A stretch of 64,000 nucleotides of DNA from Polaromonas sp. A23 (GTDB taxonomy: Bacteria; Pseudomonadota; Gammaproteobacteria; Burkholderiales; Burkholderiaceae_C): NCBI RefSeq assembly GCF_002001015.1, contig NZ_MUNO01000022.1, positions 308,849-372,848 on the forward strand. The letters run 5' to 3'. Shown piece after piece: positions 23,513 to 34,106 of this stretch. Position numbers and translations under genes: made by a program. The notes under the pieces were generated by a model, which saw nothing but the letters and a program-made list of their open reading frames with translations, had not been told where the DNA came from and searched no databases. Every line of letters starts with the position of its first letter. Position 1 is the first letter of the stretch.

Positions 23513-23637
23513 GAGCCCAAGTGTAGAGGCTCTGGAGCTCCTGGTCGGCCAGCGAATGGCGCGAGTGCCAGCGCCTTATTCAAAGGGATCAAAGGAATTC
23601 CGTCTCGCGGCAGGACCTTTGTGCAGATGCAGGTTTG

Positions 23638-24246
23638 TCACGCCCCGTCGGTGGGACAAGAAGGAATAAGCCCCGCCAGCTCAAGCTGCATCACCACCGT
23701 GTTAACCAGCGCCGCTACGGTGGGTCGCCCGGTCTCAATTACAAATCGGGCACTTTCGCGGTACAGCGGATCGCGCACCGAATACAACTCGCGCAGGCGG
23801 CCTAGCGGGTCGGTGACTTGCAGAAGGGGGCGGTTCCGGTCATGGCGCAAGCGGCGATAGACCTCTTCTGGCGCTGAATGCAGATACACAGCATGGGTAC
23901 GCTGCTTCAAATGCTGACGGTTGGCGGGTCTCAACGCCGCGCCGCCGCCAGTCGACAAGACACATGACTCACCTTGCTGAGTCAGGCCATCAATGACATC
24001 TTGTTCAAGATCACGGAAGGCATCTTCGCCCTCTCGCTCAAAAAACTCGCGGATGGACAGACCGACCCGCCGTTCGATAACGTGATCCGTATCGAGAAAA
24101 GAGCATCCGAGGCGTCGTGCAAGCTGCCGACCAATCGTTGATTTTCCTGAACCCGGGAGACCCACCAATGCCACCCTCAAGGGCTGACTCACAGCTTGCC
24201 CCCCGCAGACCGCAATAGTAGATAGCAGAGGGGTGGAATCAGGCAT
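23638..24246 (-). CDS. aroK: Shikimate kinase
   Basis: A 202 aa kinase that phosphorylates shikimate. The P-loop is VALVGLPGSGKSTIGRQLA, the shikimate site includes DTDHVIE and LSTGGGAALR, and the lid has RHDRNRPLLQ. About 20 residues precede the usual start of the fold; a downstream start at the Val before SQPLRVAL cannot be excluded. It sits between pilQ and aroB, as in most betaproteobacteria. Confidence 0.95.
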   Translation of the reverse strand: MPDSTPLLSTIAVCGGQAVSQPLRVALVGLPGSGKSTIGRQLARRLGCSFLDTDHVIERRVGLSIREFFEREGEDAFRDLEQDVIDGLTQQGESCVLSTGGGAALRPANRQHLKQRTHAVYLHSAPEEVYRRLRHDRNRPLLQVTDPLGRLRELYSVRDPLYRESARFVIETGRPTVAALVNTVVMQLELAGLIPSCPTDGA

Positions 24247-24331
24247 GAATAGAAAGCCAAGGGCACATCCCGCAATTTACGGGAAAGAGCGACGCTACGT
24301 TACGCCAGCCACAGCTGGCCCTGCATGCCCT

Positions 24332-26479
24332 TTAACGTAACGCCGCGCCGTTGGAAATCATTTTTGGCGAGATAAAGACCAGCAATTCCGACTTGTTGGC
24401 GGTGCGGGTTCTCTGTTTAAACAGATTACCTACCCCGGGGATATCGCCCAGCAGCGGCACCTTGGTTTCATCTTCGCGCTCGTTTTGCTCAAAGATGCCG
24501 CCAATCACTACCGTGCCACCGTTTTCAACCAACACCTGGGTCTGGATATGTTTTGTGTCAATTGCAAAGCCGTTTGTAGTCGAGCGACCAACACTATCTT
24601 TGTTCACGTCCACGCTCAAAATGATGTTCCCCTCTGGGGTGATCTGAGGTGTCACTTCCAGCTTCAAGTTGGCTTTGCGGAAGGCGATGGAGGTAGCGCC
24701 ACTGGAGGTTGCCTGCTGGTAGGGAAGCTCAGTACCCTGCTCGATCAACGCCTTGACCTGATCAGCCGTGACAATACGCGGGCTCGATACAATTTTGCCT
24801 TTTCCATCAGCCTCCATGGCCGAAATTTCAAGGTTCAGAAGACGAGTAAGCGATGAGTTAAACAAGGAAACAGCAAAAGTGGCGGCCTGAAAACCGTTTT
24901 GTCCGATACCTGGCAAATTGACAAAATCGCCAGCTGTCGTCCCGAAATTTCCCCCCAATGAGGGAGCAGTGCCGGTGGGAATATTGGGTGTGATGTAAGT
25001 TGACCCAAACTGAGTATTCCGGCTATCGTTCAAAGTAAACGGACGCCCGCCCAGCCTCACACCCAACGATTTTCCGAAAGTATCCGAAGCTTCGACGATA
25101 CGCGCCTCAATCAGGACCTGGCGCACAGGAATGTCTATTTTTGCGATGAAGCTCTGCACCTGCTCCAACTTGGACGGGATGTCAGTTACAAAAAGCTGGT
25201 TGGTCCGTGCTTCCGCAATCGCACTTCCACGATTGGACAGAATCCGGGCACTGTTCGGGCCCGTGCCACCTGCGGTGATTTGAGTCCCAATATCTGCGGC
25301 TTTTCCATAGTTGATCTGAAACGCTTGAGTACGGACAGATTCCAGCGTCTGGATCGCGTTACGCGATTCAAGATCGAGCTTGTCTTTTGCCGCCAGCTCA
25401 TCTTTGGGAGCAATCAGGAGCACGTTGCCGCTTTTGCGCATACCCAAGCCTTTGGCCTGCAAAATGATGTCCAGCGCCTGATCCCAGGGTACATCTTTGA
25501 GCCGCAAGGTAACAGCCCCCGAAACGCTGTCGGACGTGACAATATTAAAGTTGGTGAAGTCGGCAATGACCTGGAGCAGTGAACGCGTTTCAATGTTCTG
25601 GAAATTAAGGGAAAGCTTTTCCCCTGTGTAACCAGGTCCTTGTGAAAGTTTGGACTCGTCCACTTTTTGCTGACGAACTTCCAGCACAAACTGATTGTCA
25701 CTTTGGTAAGCACTGTGTTCCCATGCCCCCTTAGGCTCCACTACCATGCGAACCTTTTCTCCAACTTGGGAAGTCGTCACGGTTTGAACGGGAGTACCGA
25801 AGTCGGAGACATCCAGCCTGCGTCGCAATCCTTCAGGCAAGGCTGTTTTCAAAAACTCCACGACCAGAGTCTGCCCCTGTTGACGGATATCTACACCAAC
25901 CTGATTGTTGGCCAAGTCAACCACTATTTTTCCCGAAGCATCGTTTCCCCTGCGGAAATCGATGTCTTTTAGTGGCAGGGTATCGCGGTTACGATTTTCC
26001 GCAAAAACCGGCGCAGCCACGGCCGATGGCGCTGACACCGCAACCGGATCCAGCGTAATCAGCAATGACTTGCCTTGAATTTGCGCTTTGTACGCTGTAG
26101 ACGCTTTAAGATTCAATACGACCCGCGTTCGCTCACCTGCTTGCACAACATTGGCAGACCGCAAATTGCCCAAATTCAAGTCGATAGCTGATCGTCCCAT
26201 CGAATTGCTGACGCCAGGAAAGTCAAGTGCAATTCGTGCAGGTGTTTGGATCGTAAAGCCGGTTGGCACCGCGGTTAAGGTCTCTGCCAAGTCAATGCGA
26301 ATGACCTCTGTACCCCCCTGAACGGAGCCCGAAATAGCCTCAATTGCATTGGGGGTCTGCGCCCAGGTTGTCGCCAGCGAAACGGCCAACAATGCTGCTC
26401 CGATACCGAAACGCGCGGAGATCCTCAACCGCACTCCCTGCAGTAAAGTCGCTTGCTGCGATGATGCACTCTTGTTCAT
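24332..26479 (-). CDS. pilQ: Type IV pilus secretin PilQ
   Basis: A 715 aa outer-membrane secretin that lets the type IV pilus through the outer membrane. The start at 26479 has GAGGG upstream and overlaps the pilP stop by 4 bp. In order: a signal segment (FGIGAALLAVSLATTWA), two AMIN-like peptidoglycan-binding domains (about 45-150 and 165-260), an STN/N0 domain (LSLNFQNIETRSLLQVIADF), an N1 domain, and the secretin core with VLIEARIVEASDTFGKSLGVRL and VENGGTVVIGGIFEQ. The C-terminus ends LLVFISPKMISNGAALR. Confidence 0.96.
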   Translation of the reverse strand: MNKSASSQQATLLQGVRLRISARFGIGAALLAVSLATTWAQTPNAIEAISGSVQGGTEVIRIDLAETLTAVPTGFTIQTPARIALDFPGVSNSMGRSAIDLNLGNLRSANVVQAGERTRVVLNLKASTAYKAQIQGKSLLITLDPVAVSAPSAVAAPVFAENRNRDTLPLKDIDFRRGNDASGKIVVDLANNQVGVDIRQQGQTLVVEFLKTALPEGLRRRLDVSDFGTPVQTVTTSQVGEKVRMVVEPKGAWEHSAYQSDNQFVLEVRQQKVDESKLSQGPGYTGEKLSLNFQNIETRSLLQVIADFTNFNIVTSDSVSGAVTLRLKDVPWDQALDIILQAKGLGMRKSGNVLLIAPKDELAAKDKLDLESRNAIQTLESVRTQAFQINYGKAADIGTQITAGGTGPNSARILSNRGSAIAEARTNQLFVTDIPSKLEQVQSFIAKIDIPVRQVLIEARIVEASDTFGKSLGVRLGGRPFTLNDSRNTQFGSTYITPNIPTGTAPSLGGNFGTTAGDFVNLPGIGQNGFQAATFAVSLFNSSLTRLLNLEISAMEADGKGKIVSSPRIVTADQVKALIEQGTELPYQQATSSGATSIAFRKANLKLEVTPQITPEGNIILSVDVNKDSVGRSTTNGFAIDTKHIQTQVLVENGGTVVIGGIFEQNEREDETKVPLLGDIPGVGNLFKQRTRTANKSELLVFISPKMISNGAALR

Positions 26480-27036
26480 TTTGATCCCTCTTGAAGCTGT
26501 AAAGTCGCCGGCCGCTCTAACCATTCACCTGCTGCGTCCTGCACAATCTCCCGCAAACCAACCTCAGTCTCGGTAATTTTTGTGATCCGACCATAGTTTT
26601 GACCTAAATAGTTACCGATGCGCACTTGATAAAGCAGGTTATCCACCCGAACCAAGGCCACCGGTTGCCCTACTTTGACAAGGCTTCCAACCATAGCCAC
26701 AGCATCAAGCGGCATCGCCTCCAGCGGCTCCTTGCGTCGGTTCAACTCAGGCGCAATAAGCGCCGCATTGGAAGTCGCTTGCTTGGAGTCCCGGTTAAGC
26801 GCTTGGGTAAGTTTTTGACTACTGAAGGGCTCAAGCGCGCCTTCCTGGGTATATGGTTGTGGCGAAAATTTCGTAGGTTCCGGCAATGGCTCAATTTTCG
26901 GTTTCGTCAAGTTTCGCTGTTCGACCATCCACTGCTGCAATTCTTCCTGTTCAGATGAACTACATGCAGTCAGCCCCAACCACACTACCGTCGTAAGTAG
27001 CAACCCAATAGCCTTTTTCATACCGGTCCGCTTCAT
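26476..27036 (-). CDS. pilP: Type IV pilus lipoprotein PilP
   Basis: A 186 aa inner-membrane lipoprotein that links PilMNO to the PilQ secretin. The lipobox LGLTAC places the lipid anchor at Cys25. A flexible Pro/Glu-rich stretch is followed by the beta domain with VGQPVALVRVDNLLYQVRIGNYLGQNYGRI. It overlaps both pilO and pilQ by 4 bp. Confidence 0.94.
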   Translation of the reverse strand: MKRTGMKKAIGLLLTTVVWLGLTACSSSEQEELQQWMVEQRNLTKPKIEPLPEPTKFSPQPYTQEGALEPFSSQKLTQALNRDSKQATSNAALIAPELNRRKEPLEAMPLDAVAMVGSLVKVGQPVALVRVDNLLYQVRIGNYLGQNYGRITKITETEVGLREIVQDAAGEWLERPATLQLQEGSK

Positions 27037-27707
27037 TTCTTCTCGCCTTTCCCGGCTGCCGCTTTGCGTTGCAGGGCGATCTCATCCGGATCCAGATAAC
27101 GGAACGTTTTGGCGGTGCTGTCCATACCCATCATCCCGTCCTTGAGCGGCACAATAGCGATGTTATTGAGGGTGACAATCCGGGAGAGATTGGCTATATC
27201 AGCTGCGAAAGCCCCGATATCGTGATAGCGTCCTGACACCTTGATGGCGATGGGCAGCTCTGCGTAGTATTCCTTGACGCTGACTTGTCCAGGCCGAAAC
27301 AGCTCAAACTGCAAACTGCGCCCTAGTCCCGCCTGGTTAATGTCCGACAGCAACGCATCCATTTCAGCCTTGCTTGGCAATTGTTTCTCCAATTGAGTCA
27401 CGTACTGTTGCACCTGCTCCCGCTGCTTTTTCAAAGCTTCGAGATTGACTGCCTGAGCCAACTTCTTTTTGAAGTCTTCCCGCAACTGCAGCTCCTTGGC
27501 TTGCTCCGCTTTTAGTTCCTCATCGGAGGCGCTAAGCCAGACGAACCAGAGAGCCACCACCACGGCGACAGTCACAAACATGCACAGGAGATATCGCGGC
27601 AACGCCGGCCAGGATGGTGGATCGTTTGGACTGAGACCAACAAACTGCGCCTTCAGGCCATCCTGGAGAGCGGCAAAATCAACATTAAATTTCGGAGTAC
27701 TTGCCAT
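27033..27707 (-). CDS. pilO: Type IV pilus assembly protein PilO
   Basis: A 224 aa inner-membrane protein with one transmembrane helix (YLLCMFVTVAVVVALWFVWL), a coiled coil (roughly ELKAEQAKELQLREDFKKKL onward) and a ferredoxin-like C-terminal domain. It pairs with PilN. The start MASTPKFNVDF at 27707 lies 25 bp after pilN; the 71 in-frame codons further upstream overlap pilN and are not family-like. Confidence 0.94.
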   Translation of the reverse strand: MASTPKFNVDFAALQDGLKAQFVGLSPNDPPSWPALPRYLLCMFVTVAVVVALWFVWLSASDEELKAEQAKELQLREDFKKKLAQAVNLEALKKQREQVQQYVTQLEKQLPSKAEMDALLSDINQAGLGRSLQFELFRPGQVSVKEYYAELPIAIKVSGRYHDIGAFAADIANLSRIVTLNNIAIVPLKDGMMGMDSTAKTFRYLDPDEIALQRKAAAGKGEKK

Positions 27708-27732
27708 AGTCAGCGCCTGTTCCAGACTGTTT

Positions 27733-28389
27733 TCAGCTCTTGACCGCTGCAGGGCCTGATTGGGCAGGCTTGACCACAACACCACTGGTGGACGCCGCCG
27801 CTGATGCCGCAACAGCTTTCTGTACGTCGGTTGCCCGCTTAAGTCCCACTCGCATTGAGAAATTCGCCACACGCCGCTGATCGCGCGCACCCAGCGTGAT
27901 ACTTTTCCCCGTGATTTCAATCAACTCAGGACGAGTCAACCACGGGCTGTTATTGCCCAAATTTCGCAATAACTCGGAAACACGCTCATTGGACTGTGCT
28001 ACCCCGGTCAGCAGAACCACTTGGTTGTCCTGCTTCATGCTTGTGACATAGACACCGTCAGGTAACTGTTTGACCAGTTCATCAAGCAGATAAACCGGCA
28101 AATTACGGTTCCCCTGAAGATCTTCCACGGCATTTTGTCTGGCGCGTAGCGCCGCAATCTCCTGCTGCAACCCTGCAATTTCCTTGATCTGCCCCTCAAG
28201 CCGGGTGATCTCTGCTTTCAGAAAGGTATTCTTTCCCTGCTGCTGCGAGATTTGGGCCTGGTACCACGAATAAACTGCACCACAAAACAGACCGCCTGCA
28301 AGAGCCGCAATACCCAAGGCAACAAAAAAAGCCTCACGCCGGTGTTTGCGCGCCGCTTCGCGATGAGGAAGAAGATTGACCAGAATCAC
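27733..28389 (-). CDS. pilN: Type IV pilus assembly protein PilN
   Basis: A 218 aa inner-membrane protein. It opens with MILVNLLPHREAAR, the cytoplasmic motif that binds PilM, then one helix (FVALGIAALAGGLFCGAVYSW) and a coiled coil. DGVYVTSMKQDNQVVLLTGVAQSNERVS is typical of the PilN periplasmic domain. It overlaps pilM by 4 bp. The C-terminus is Ala/Ser rich. Confidence 0.95.
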   Translation of the reverse strand: MILVNLLPHREAARKHRREAFFVALGIAALAGGLFCGAVYSWYQAQISQQQGKNTFLKAEITRLEGQIKEIAGLQQEIAALRARQNAVEDLQGNRNLPVYLLDELVKQLPDGVYVTSMKQDNQVVLLTGVAQSNERVSELLRNLGNNSPWLTRPELIEITGKSITLGARDQRRVANFSMRVGLKRATDVQKAVAASAAASTSGVVVKPAQSGPAAVKS

Positions 28390-29465
28390 TGGAAGAACCT
28401 CCGCAACGCCAGCCCGCAGGAAGTGAGATAGGAGGCTGCCTCACGCTTCATCTTTTTCTCCCGAACATCGCCGCCGAGAGTCATCCCCTCAAAAGGATTG
28501 GCCACCATGCAGGCAAATGAAGTTTGCTGGGTTACAGCTTCGGTAAGCCCCGGCAAGGCCGACGACCCCCCAGCCAACATCACATAGTCCACCTTGTTGT
28601 GAGGCGTGCTGGTAAAGAAGAACTGAAGGGCGCGCCCGATCTCCTGCGCCATGCTGTCAACAAATGGCTTCAGCACGCTGGCGTCATAATCGTCCGGCAA
28701 TTCGCCACTGCGCTTTTTGCTTTCAGCCTCCTCAGGCGAAAACCCGTACTGACGCACAATCAACTGGGTCAGTTGAGCGCCACCAAAAGCTTGGTCGCGT
28801 TCATACAAAACTTCGTCGTTTTTGATGACCTGCATACTGGTTGTCAGTGCTCCCACCTCAAAAAGAGCCACCATGGTGTCCAGGCCCTTGTTCGGGAGGT
28901 TTTCGATCAATCGGGCCGTTGCCAGACGCGAGGCGTAAGACTCAACATCAATGACAACCGGCTTAAGCCCTGCCGCCTCGGCAAGTCCTTGCCTGTCGTT
29001 TACCTTTTCCTTGCGGGACGCGGCAATCAACACCTCGACATCACCCGCTGAACTGGCGCTGGGACCTACAACACAAAAATCGAGACTGACCTCATCCAGG
29101 GAAAAGGGAATGTACTGATTCGCCTCGGCCTCCACCTGGATTTCCAGTTCCTGCTCGGTCATACCGCCAGGAAGAATGATTTTTTTTGTAATTACGGCGG
29201 AAGCCGGCAACGCCATCGCAACATTTTTGGTGCGTGTCCCGCTTTTTTTGACCAGGCGGCGCACCGCTTCGGCCACTTCGTCGAACTTTTCGACATTGCC
29301 ATCGGTGATCCAACCCCTTTCCAAGGGTTCAATGGCACAGCGATCGAGCACCAGATTACCTGCCTTGTCTCGGCTCAATTCGACCAGCTTGACGCTGGAT
29401 GAACTGATGTCCAGACCCAGCAGGGCTGACGATTGACGGTTGAATAACGATCCCAAAGAGATCAA
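28386..29465 (-). CDS. pilM: Type IV pilus assembly ATPase-like PilM
   Basis: A 359 aa actin-like cytoplasmic protein that binds the PilN tail. The phosphate-binding loops are seen as LLGLDISSSSVKLVEL, the EVGALTTSMQVI segment and YVMLAGGSSALPGLTEAV. It is the first gene of pilM-N-O-P-Q, diverging from mrcA across 267 bp. Confidence 0.95.
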   Translation of the reverse strand: MISLGSLFNRQSSALLGLDISSSSVKLVELSRDKAGNLVLDRCAIEPLERGWITDGNVEKFDEVAEAVRRLVKKSGTRTKNVAMALPASAVITKKIILPGGMTEQELEIQVEAEANQYIPFSLDEVSLDFCVVGPSASSAGDVEVLIAASRKEKVNDRQGLAEAAGLKPVVIDVESYASRLATARLIENLPNKGLDTMVALFEVGALTTSMQVIKNDEVLYERDQAFGGAQLTQLIVRQYGFSPEEAESKKRSGELPDDYDASVLKPFVDSMAQEIGRALQFFFTSTPHNKVDYVMLAGGSSALPGLTEAVTQQTSFACMVANPFEGMTLGGDVREKKMKREAASYLTSCGLALRRFFQ

Positions 29466-29732
29466 AACGGTCCCCAGATGACGGCTAATGTGTAGCCCTG
29501 CAAACTTAAGAAATCACTTGAATGCTATCAGTAAGATCCTTGTACAACAAAGGATTTTCCGGTTTTGGCTTACCATCACCGTTGTCAAAAGTAGACGCTT
29601 TTGGTGTTCTGGCCAGATTGGTACAGGGCCCCTGATCAGTCAGAAAATGCAAAATATGAAGTTGCAGGCAATCTGAAGAATCCCTCCGTACGGTGATTTT
29701 TACAATGCCGGCGCGAACTTACGATAAACCTC
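29466..29732. other. Divergent intergenic region pilM / mrcA
   Basis: No gene is supported. It should carry both promoters. ATCCTT-N8-AAGGAT near 29536-29555 encloses the palindrome TTGTACAA. I could not place a confident promoter for either gene. Confidence 0.4.
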
Positions 29733-32159
29733 ATGCCGTCAAATTCATCGCCTTCCGTCTCCCGTTCTGTGCCTTTCAGCCGATTCCCGTGGTTGCCGGG
29801 TCTCCTCAAGGTTCTGGCGTGGTGCGCCGGCATCACACTTGCGCTGGCCGTCTCGCTACTGATGACTGTGGCCGTCGCGCTGGCCGTCGCCTATCCCAAC
29901 CTCCCTGACGTATCCGATTTGCTGGACTATCGCCCCAAGCTTCCGTTGCGCGTCTATTCAGCCGACGCGGTGCTGATCGGCGAATTTGGTGAGGAGCGAC
30001 GCAACCTGACGCCAATAGGCGACATCCCCAAAGTGATGAAAGATGCGGTGCTGGCCATTGAAGATGCCCGGTTCTTCTCCCACGGAGGCGTTGACTATAT
30101 TGGTGTAATCCGGGCTGGACTCGCCAACGTGGGCCGCGCCAAGAGCCAGGGTGCCTCCACCATCACCATGCAGGTCGCCCGCAATGTCTACCTGTCCACC
30201 GAGAAAAGCTACACCCGGAAAATCTACGAAATCCTGCTGACTTTCAAGCTGGAGCACCTCCTGAGCAAGAACCAGATTCTCGAGATCTACATGAATCAGA
30301 TCTTTCTGGGTCAGCGCGCGTATGGCTTCGCGGCGGCATCCGAAATCTACTTCGGCAAACCACTGAAGGACATCAATATTGCCGAGGCAGCCATGCTGGC
30401 TGGCTTGCCCAAGGCCCCATCCGCCTACAACCCGATAAGTAACCCCCGACGGGCCAAAGCACGACAGCTCTACATCATTGAGCGCATGGAAGAAAACGGC
30501 TTTATCACTCCGGAACAGGCAACGGCAGCCAAGAACCAGGATCTCAAGGTCAGATCAGGTCCAGATGCGGGCCGGGTGCATGCCGAGTTCGTAGCGGAAA
30601 CTGTTCGCCAGCTGGTCTATAGCCAGTATGGAGACGAGACCTATACCCGTGGGCTCAACGTTTTTACCACCCTGCGCGCAGCCGATCAGACGATGGCCTA
30701 CAAGGCCTTGCGCAAGGGCATCATGGATTACGAACGGCGGCAAATCTACCGGGGCCCGGAAAAGTTCATTGCCCTGTCCAGCGACCCCAAAGAAGCGGAA
30801 GACGCCATTGACGACGCGCTGGCGGAAAGCCCGGACAATGACGATGTCATGTCGGCGGTGGTGCTGGAGGCCGGACCGAAGAAGATCGTGGCGGTCCGTC
30901 AGAACAGCGAAACCGTCGAAATCACAGGCGATGGCCTCAAGCCGGCGCAATCCGGACTGTCCGAAAAAGCCGCACCCAACATCCGAATCCGTCCAGGTGC
31001 CTTGATTCGGGTTGCCAAAACGCCGAAAAATACCTGGGAGATCACGCAACTGCCGGAGGTCGAAGGCGCTTTTATTGCGCTGGATCCGCGTAGCGGCGCC
31101 GTTCGAGCCTTGGTCGGCGGGTTTGATTACGAGAAAAACAAGTTCAACCATGTCACGCAGGCATGGCGACAACCCGGATCGAGCTTCAAGCCCTTCATCT
31201 ACTCTGCCGCCCTTGAAAAGGGCTTCACCCCGGCGACGGTGGTCAACGATGCCCCCCTCTTTTTTGACGCAGGCGTCACTGGTGGCCAGCCCTGGGAGCC
31301 CAAGAACTACGACGGTACGTTCGAGGGCCCCATGAGCCTGCGGCGCGGTCTTGCAAAGTCGAAAAACATGATCTCCATCCGGATTCTTCAGTCCGTGGGT
31401 CCAAAGTACGCCCAGGAATGGGTCAGCCGCTTCGGCTTCGACGCCGAAAAACACCCCGCCTACCTCACCATGGCGCTGGGCGCCGGTTCGGTAACCCCCC
31501 TCCAGATGGCCATTGGATATTCCGTGTTTGCCAACGGAGGTTACCGCGTCAACCCCCACCTGATCACAAAGATCACTGACCAGAAAGGCAAGGTGGTAGT
31601 ACAAAGCCCCGCACCGGTTCTCGATGAGTCGGCACGCGGCATCGAGCCACGAAACGCCTTCATCATGTCAAGCCTGCTGCAGGAAGTCGCACGTTCGGGC
31701 ACGGCAGCCCGGGCTCAGGCCACCCTCAAGCGGCCGGACCTCTATGGCAAGACGGGCACCACCAATGACTCGATCGATACCTGGTTTGTAGGCTATCAGC
31801 CGACCCTGACGGCTGCAGTATGGATGGGCTACGACACCCCGAAAAAACTCGGCGACCGTGAAACGGGGGGTGGCCTGAGCCTGCCTGTCTGGATCAATTT
31901 CATGGAATACGCGCTCAAGGGAGTTCCAGTCACCGAGCCCGCAGCGCCCGAAGGGGTTGTCAATATAGGCGGTGAATGGTTTTATGACGAATATGCCAAG
32001 GGCTCAGGCATCAGTAGCGTGGGTCTTGCAGACCGTCCTGCCGCCGGCTCTGGCGCCAACGATCCGGTCACGGGGCAGCCCGTGCCGCCGGGCGCCGCTA
32101 TTCAATCGCCTCCGCCGAGCGACGAACGGCGAAGAATACTGGACCTGTTCAAGAATTAA
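29733..32159 (+). CDS. mrcA: Penicillin-binding protein 1A
   Basis: An 808 aa bifunctional peptidoglycan synthase. One N-terminal membrane anchor is followed by the glycosyltransferase domain with [35 protein letters not shown] and [19 protein letters not shown], then the OB-like insert, and the transpeptidase domain: SSFK with Ser483, SKN in LAKSKNMIS, and KTGT in [10 protein letters not shown]. Length is normal. Its stop overlaps the cyaY stop from the other strand (TTAA). Divergence from pilM is common in proteobacteria. Confidence 0.96.
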   Translation: MPSNSSPSVSRSVPFSRFPWLPGLLKVLAWCAGITLALAVSLLMTVAVALAVAYPNLPDVSDLLDYRPKLPLRVYSADAVLIGEFGEERRNLTPIGDIPKVMKDAVLAIEDARFFSHGGVDYIGVIRAGLANVGRAKSQGASTITMQVARNVYLSTEKSYTRKIYEILLTFKLEHLLSKNQILEIYMNQIFLGQRAYGFAAASEIYFGKPLKDINIAEAAMLAGLPKAPSAYNPISNPRRAKARQLYIIERMEENGFITPEQATAAKNQDLKVRSGPDAGRVHAEFVAETVRQLVYSQYGDETYTRGLNVFTTLRAADQTMAYKALRKGIMDYERRQIYRGPEKFIALSSDPKEAEDAIDDALAESPDNDDVMSAVVLEAGPKKIVAVRQNSETVEITGDGLKPAQSGLSEKAAPNIRIRPGALIRVAKTPKNTWEITQLPEVEGAFIALDPRSGAVRALVGGFDYEKNKFNHVTQAWRQPGSSFKPFIYSAALEKGFTPATVVNDAPLFFDAGVTGGQPWEPKNYDGTFEGPMSLRRGLAKSKNMISIRILQSVGPKYAQEWVSRFGFDAEKHPAYLTMALGAGSVTPLQMAIGYSVFANGGYRVNPHLITKITDQKGKVVVQSPAPVLDESARGIEPRNAFIMSSLLQEVARSGTAARAQATLKRPDLYGKTGTTNDSIDTWFVGYQPTLTAAVWMGYDTPKKLGDRETGGGLSLPVWINFMEYALKGVPVTEPAAPEGVVNIGGEWFYDEYAKGSGISSVGLADRPAAGSGANDPVTGQPVPPGAAIQSPPPSDERRRILDLFKN

Positions 32160-32506
32160 GCGGCGCCAGCGTCTGCAGGTGCGCTGAACACCAGGGGCAG
32201 CCCGGCCTGCTCACTCGTGCAGCGCGACAAAGCTACAAAAAGTTCGCCGCCATCCTTGGTGTCCAACCATTGCTTGCCGTTGAATTTGTAGTGGAACCCG
32301 CCAGACCGCGCAGCCATCCAGATTTCCTGAAGCGGCTTCTGCAGATTCACCACGATCTGGCTACGGTTTGAAAACGTTAACGTGATCATGCCGCCAGTCC
32401 TCTGGTTGTCGATATCAGCATCCGTTTCATCGTTGATGCGGTCACAGCCCGCTTCAATGGCCTTGAGCGCAGCTTCAGCGTGGTCTAAATATTCAAGGTC
32501 GGTCAT
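32156..32506 (-). CDS. cyaY: Frataxin-like iron protein CyaY
   Basis: A 116 aa frataxin homologue that binds iron and modulates Fe-S cluster assembly. It starts [18 protein letters not shown] with the acidic first helix, and has [28 protein letters not shown] and [18 protein letters not shown]. An upstream in-frame start adds 13 non-family residues and is rejected. It diverges from lptM by 12 bp, so the two promoters must overlap the opposite gene. Confidence 0.95.
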   Translation of the reverse strand: MTDLEYLDHAEAALKAIEAGCDRINDETDADIDNQRTGGMITLTFSNRSQIVVNLQKPLQEIWMAARSGGFHYKFNGKQWLDTKDGGELFVALSRCTSEQAGLPLVFSAPADAGAA

Positions 32507-32518
32507 TACAATCCCATC

Positions 32519-32806
32519 ATGCTCGCAAGATTTCAATTGGTTCAAATTCTAGGCCGATGGTCCGGTGCCTTCCGGGCACATGGCTTTTCCTCCATTGTGT
32601 TGGTATCCGTGGCAACGGCTGGTCTGGTGGCCTGCGGTCAAAAAGGCCCGCTTTTCATGCCACCTCCGCCCAAAGCCTCCCTCACAGGCGCCTCCTCATC
32701 CACTGCACGCTCGCCTGCCAGCCCGGCCAGCGCCCCGACGGAATCATCCAATGACCTTCCCGCTGCACCACCAGCTTCGGGGCCCACAACCTTGCCGCTG
32801 CGATGA
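32519..32806 (+). CDS. lptM: Small lipoprotein LptM (YifL-like)
   Basis: A 95 aa lipoprotein with lipobox LVAC (Cys39) followed by [10 protein letters not shown], the signature of LptM, which helps LptD mature in the outer membrane. The rest is Pro/Ser/Ala-rich and disordered. The N-terminal part before the hydrophobic stretch is long for this family; a later start is possible. Its TGA overlaps the lysA ATG, the usual lptM-lysA arrangement. Confidence 0.88.
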   Translation: MLARFQLVQILGRWSGAFRAHGFSSIVLVSVATAGLVACGQKGPLFMPPPPKASLTGASSSTARSPASPASAPTESSNDLPAAPPASGPTTLPLR

Positions 32807-34098
32807 GTAGCCCAACCACATCATCCAGCATATTGCCGGGTGCGCCGCAACTGGCTTACCGGCCCGACGGCCTGTACCTTGAGGAAGTCAATCTCGACGC
32901 GCTCGCCAGAAAACATGGCACCCCGTTGTTTGTGTATTCCAAGGCTGCCATGCTGGCCGCCCTCGCGGCCTACCAGCAGGGCTTTGCCGGCCGCAATGCG
33001 CAAATTTGCTACGCGATGAAAGCCAACTCTTCCCTGGGTGTGCTGCAGGTATTTGCCCGTGCCGGCTGTGGCTTCGACATCGTCTCCGGAGGCGAGCTTG
33101 AGCGTGTACTTGCCGCTGGCGGCGAGGTCGGTAAAGTGATCTTTTCCGGTGTTGGCAAAACGCGCGCCGAAATGAAGCAGGCGTTGGCGGCGGGTATCGG
33201 CTGTTTCAACGTCGAAAGCGAAGCCGAGTTGGCCGTGCTGTCTGAGGTGGCCTTGAGCATGAGCAAGATCGCCCCAGTGAGCATTCGCGTCAACCCGAAT
33301 GTGGACCCCAAAACCCACCCCTACATCTCGACTGGGCTCAAGGGCAACAAATTCGGCGTAGCCCATGAAGATGCGCTGCGGATTTACAAGTACGCCGCTT
33401 CGCTCGAAGGGCTGAAAGTTGTCGGCATTGACTGCCACATCGGCTCACAGATTACCGAAGCCACGCCTTATCTGGACGCCATGGATCGCGTGCTTGATCT
33501 GGTAGCCGGCATTGAAGCCTCGGGCATCGCGATTGAGCATATTGATTTTGGTGGTGGCCTGGGCATCAATTACAACGAAGACGCTCCACCCACGGCCGAT
33601 GCGCTTTGGCGGGAGTTGCTGGCCAAGCTGGATGCGCGCGGCTACGGCGGCAGGAAGCTGATGGTCGAGCCGGGCCGTTCGCTCGTGGGCAATGCCGGTG
33701 TCTGCCTGACCGAGGTGCTTTACCTCAAGCCCGGTGAACAAAAGAACTTTTGCGTCATTGACGCCGCGATGAACGACCTGCCGCGGCCAGCCATGTACCA
33801 GGCTTTTCACGCCATCGTGCCCGTTGTGCAACAACGTGCCACGTCAAGCGCCGTCTACGACGTGGTTGGTCCGGTTTGCGAAAGCGGTGACTGGATCGGC
33901 CGCGACCGCACCCTGGCCGTAGCCGCCGGTGACCGCCTCGCAGTTCTATCGGCCGGGGCTTACTGCATGAGTATGGCCAGCAACTACAACACACGCGGCC
34001 GCGCTGCCGAGATTCTGGTCGATGGCACCCAGGCGCACCTCATACGTGCCCGCGAAACAGCCGCCGACACTTTTCGCGGCGAGAAATTGTTGCCCTAA
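32803..34098 (+). CDS. lysA: Diaminopimelate decarboxylase
   Basis: A 431 aa PLP enzyme of fold type III that makes L-lysine from meso-diaminopimelate. The PLP lysine is in CYAMKANSSLGVL; HIGSQI, the glycine loop in IDFGGGLGINY and EPGRSLVGNAG bind cofactor phosphate. The catalytic Cys is in PVCESGDWIGRDR. Length is normal. It overlaps lptM by 4 bp. Confidence 0.97.
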   Translation: MSSPTTSSSILPGAPQLAYRPDGLYLEEVNLDALARKHGTPLFVYSKAAMLAALAAYQQGFAGRNAQICYAMKANSSLGVLQVFARAGCGFDIVSGGELERVLAAGGEVGKVIFSGVGKTRAEMKQALAAGIGCFNVESEAELAVLSEVALSMSKIAPVSIRVNPNVDPKTHPYISTGLKGNKFGVAHEDALRIYKYAASLEGLKVVGIDCHIGSQITEATPYLDAMDRVLDLVAGIEASGIAIEHIDFGGGLGINYNEDAPPTADALWRELLAKLDARGYGGRKLMVEPGRSLVGNAGVCLTEVLYLKPGEQKNFCVIDAAMNDLPRPAMYQAFHAIVPVVQQRATSSAVYDVVGPVCESGDWIGRDRTLAVAAGDRLAVLSAGAYCMSMASNYNTRGRAAEILVDGTQAHLIRARETAADTFRGEKLLP

Positions 34099-34106
34099 GA
34101 CCGTCC

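Noticed and set aside
24304..24319. GCCAGC-CACA-GCTGGC hairpin after pilQ as a terminator
   Set aside because: No T-run follows on the minus strand, and aroK and aroB continue downstream on the same strand.
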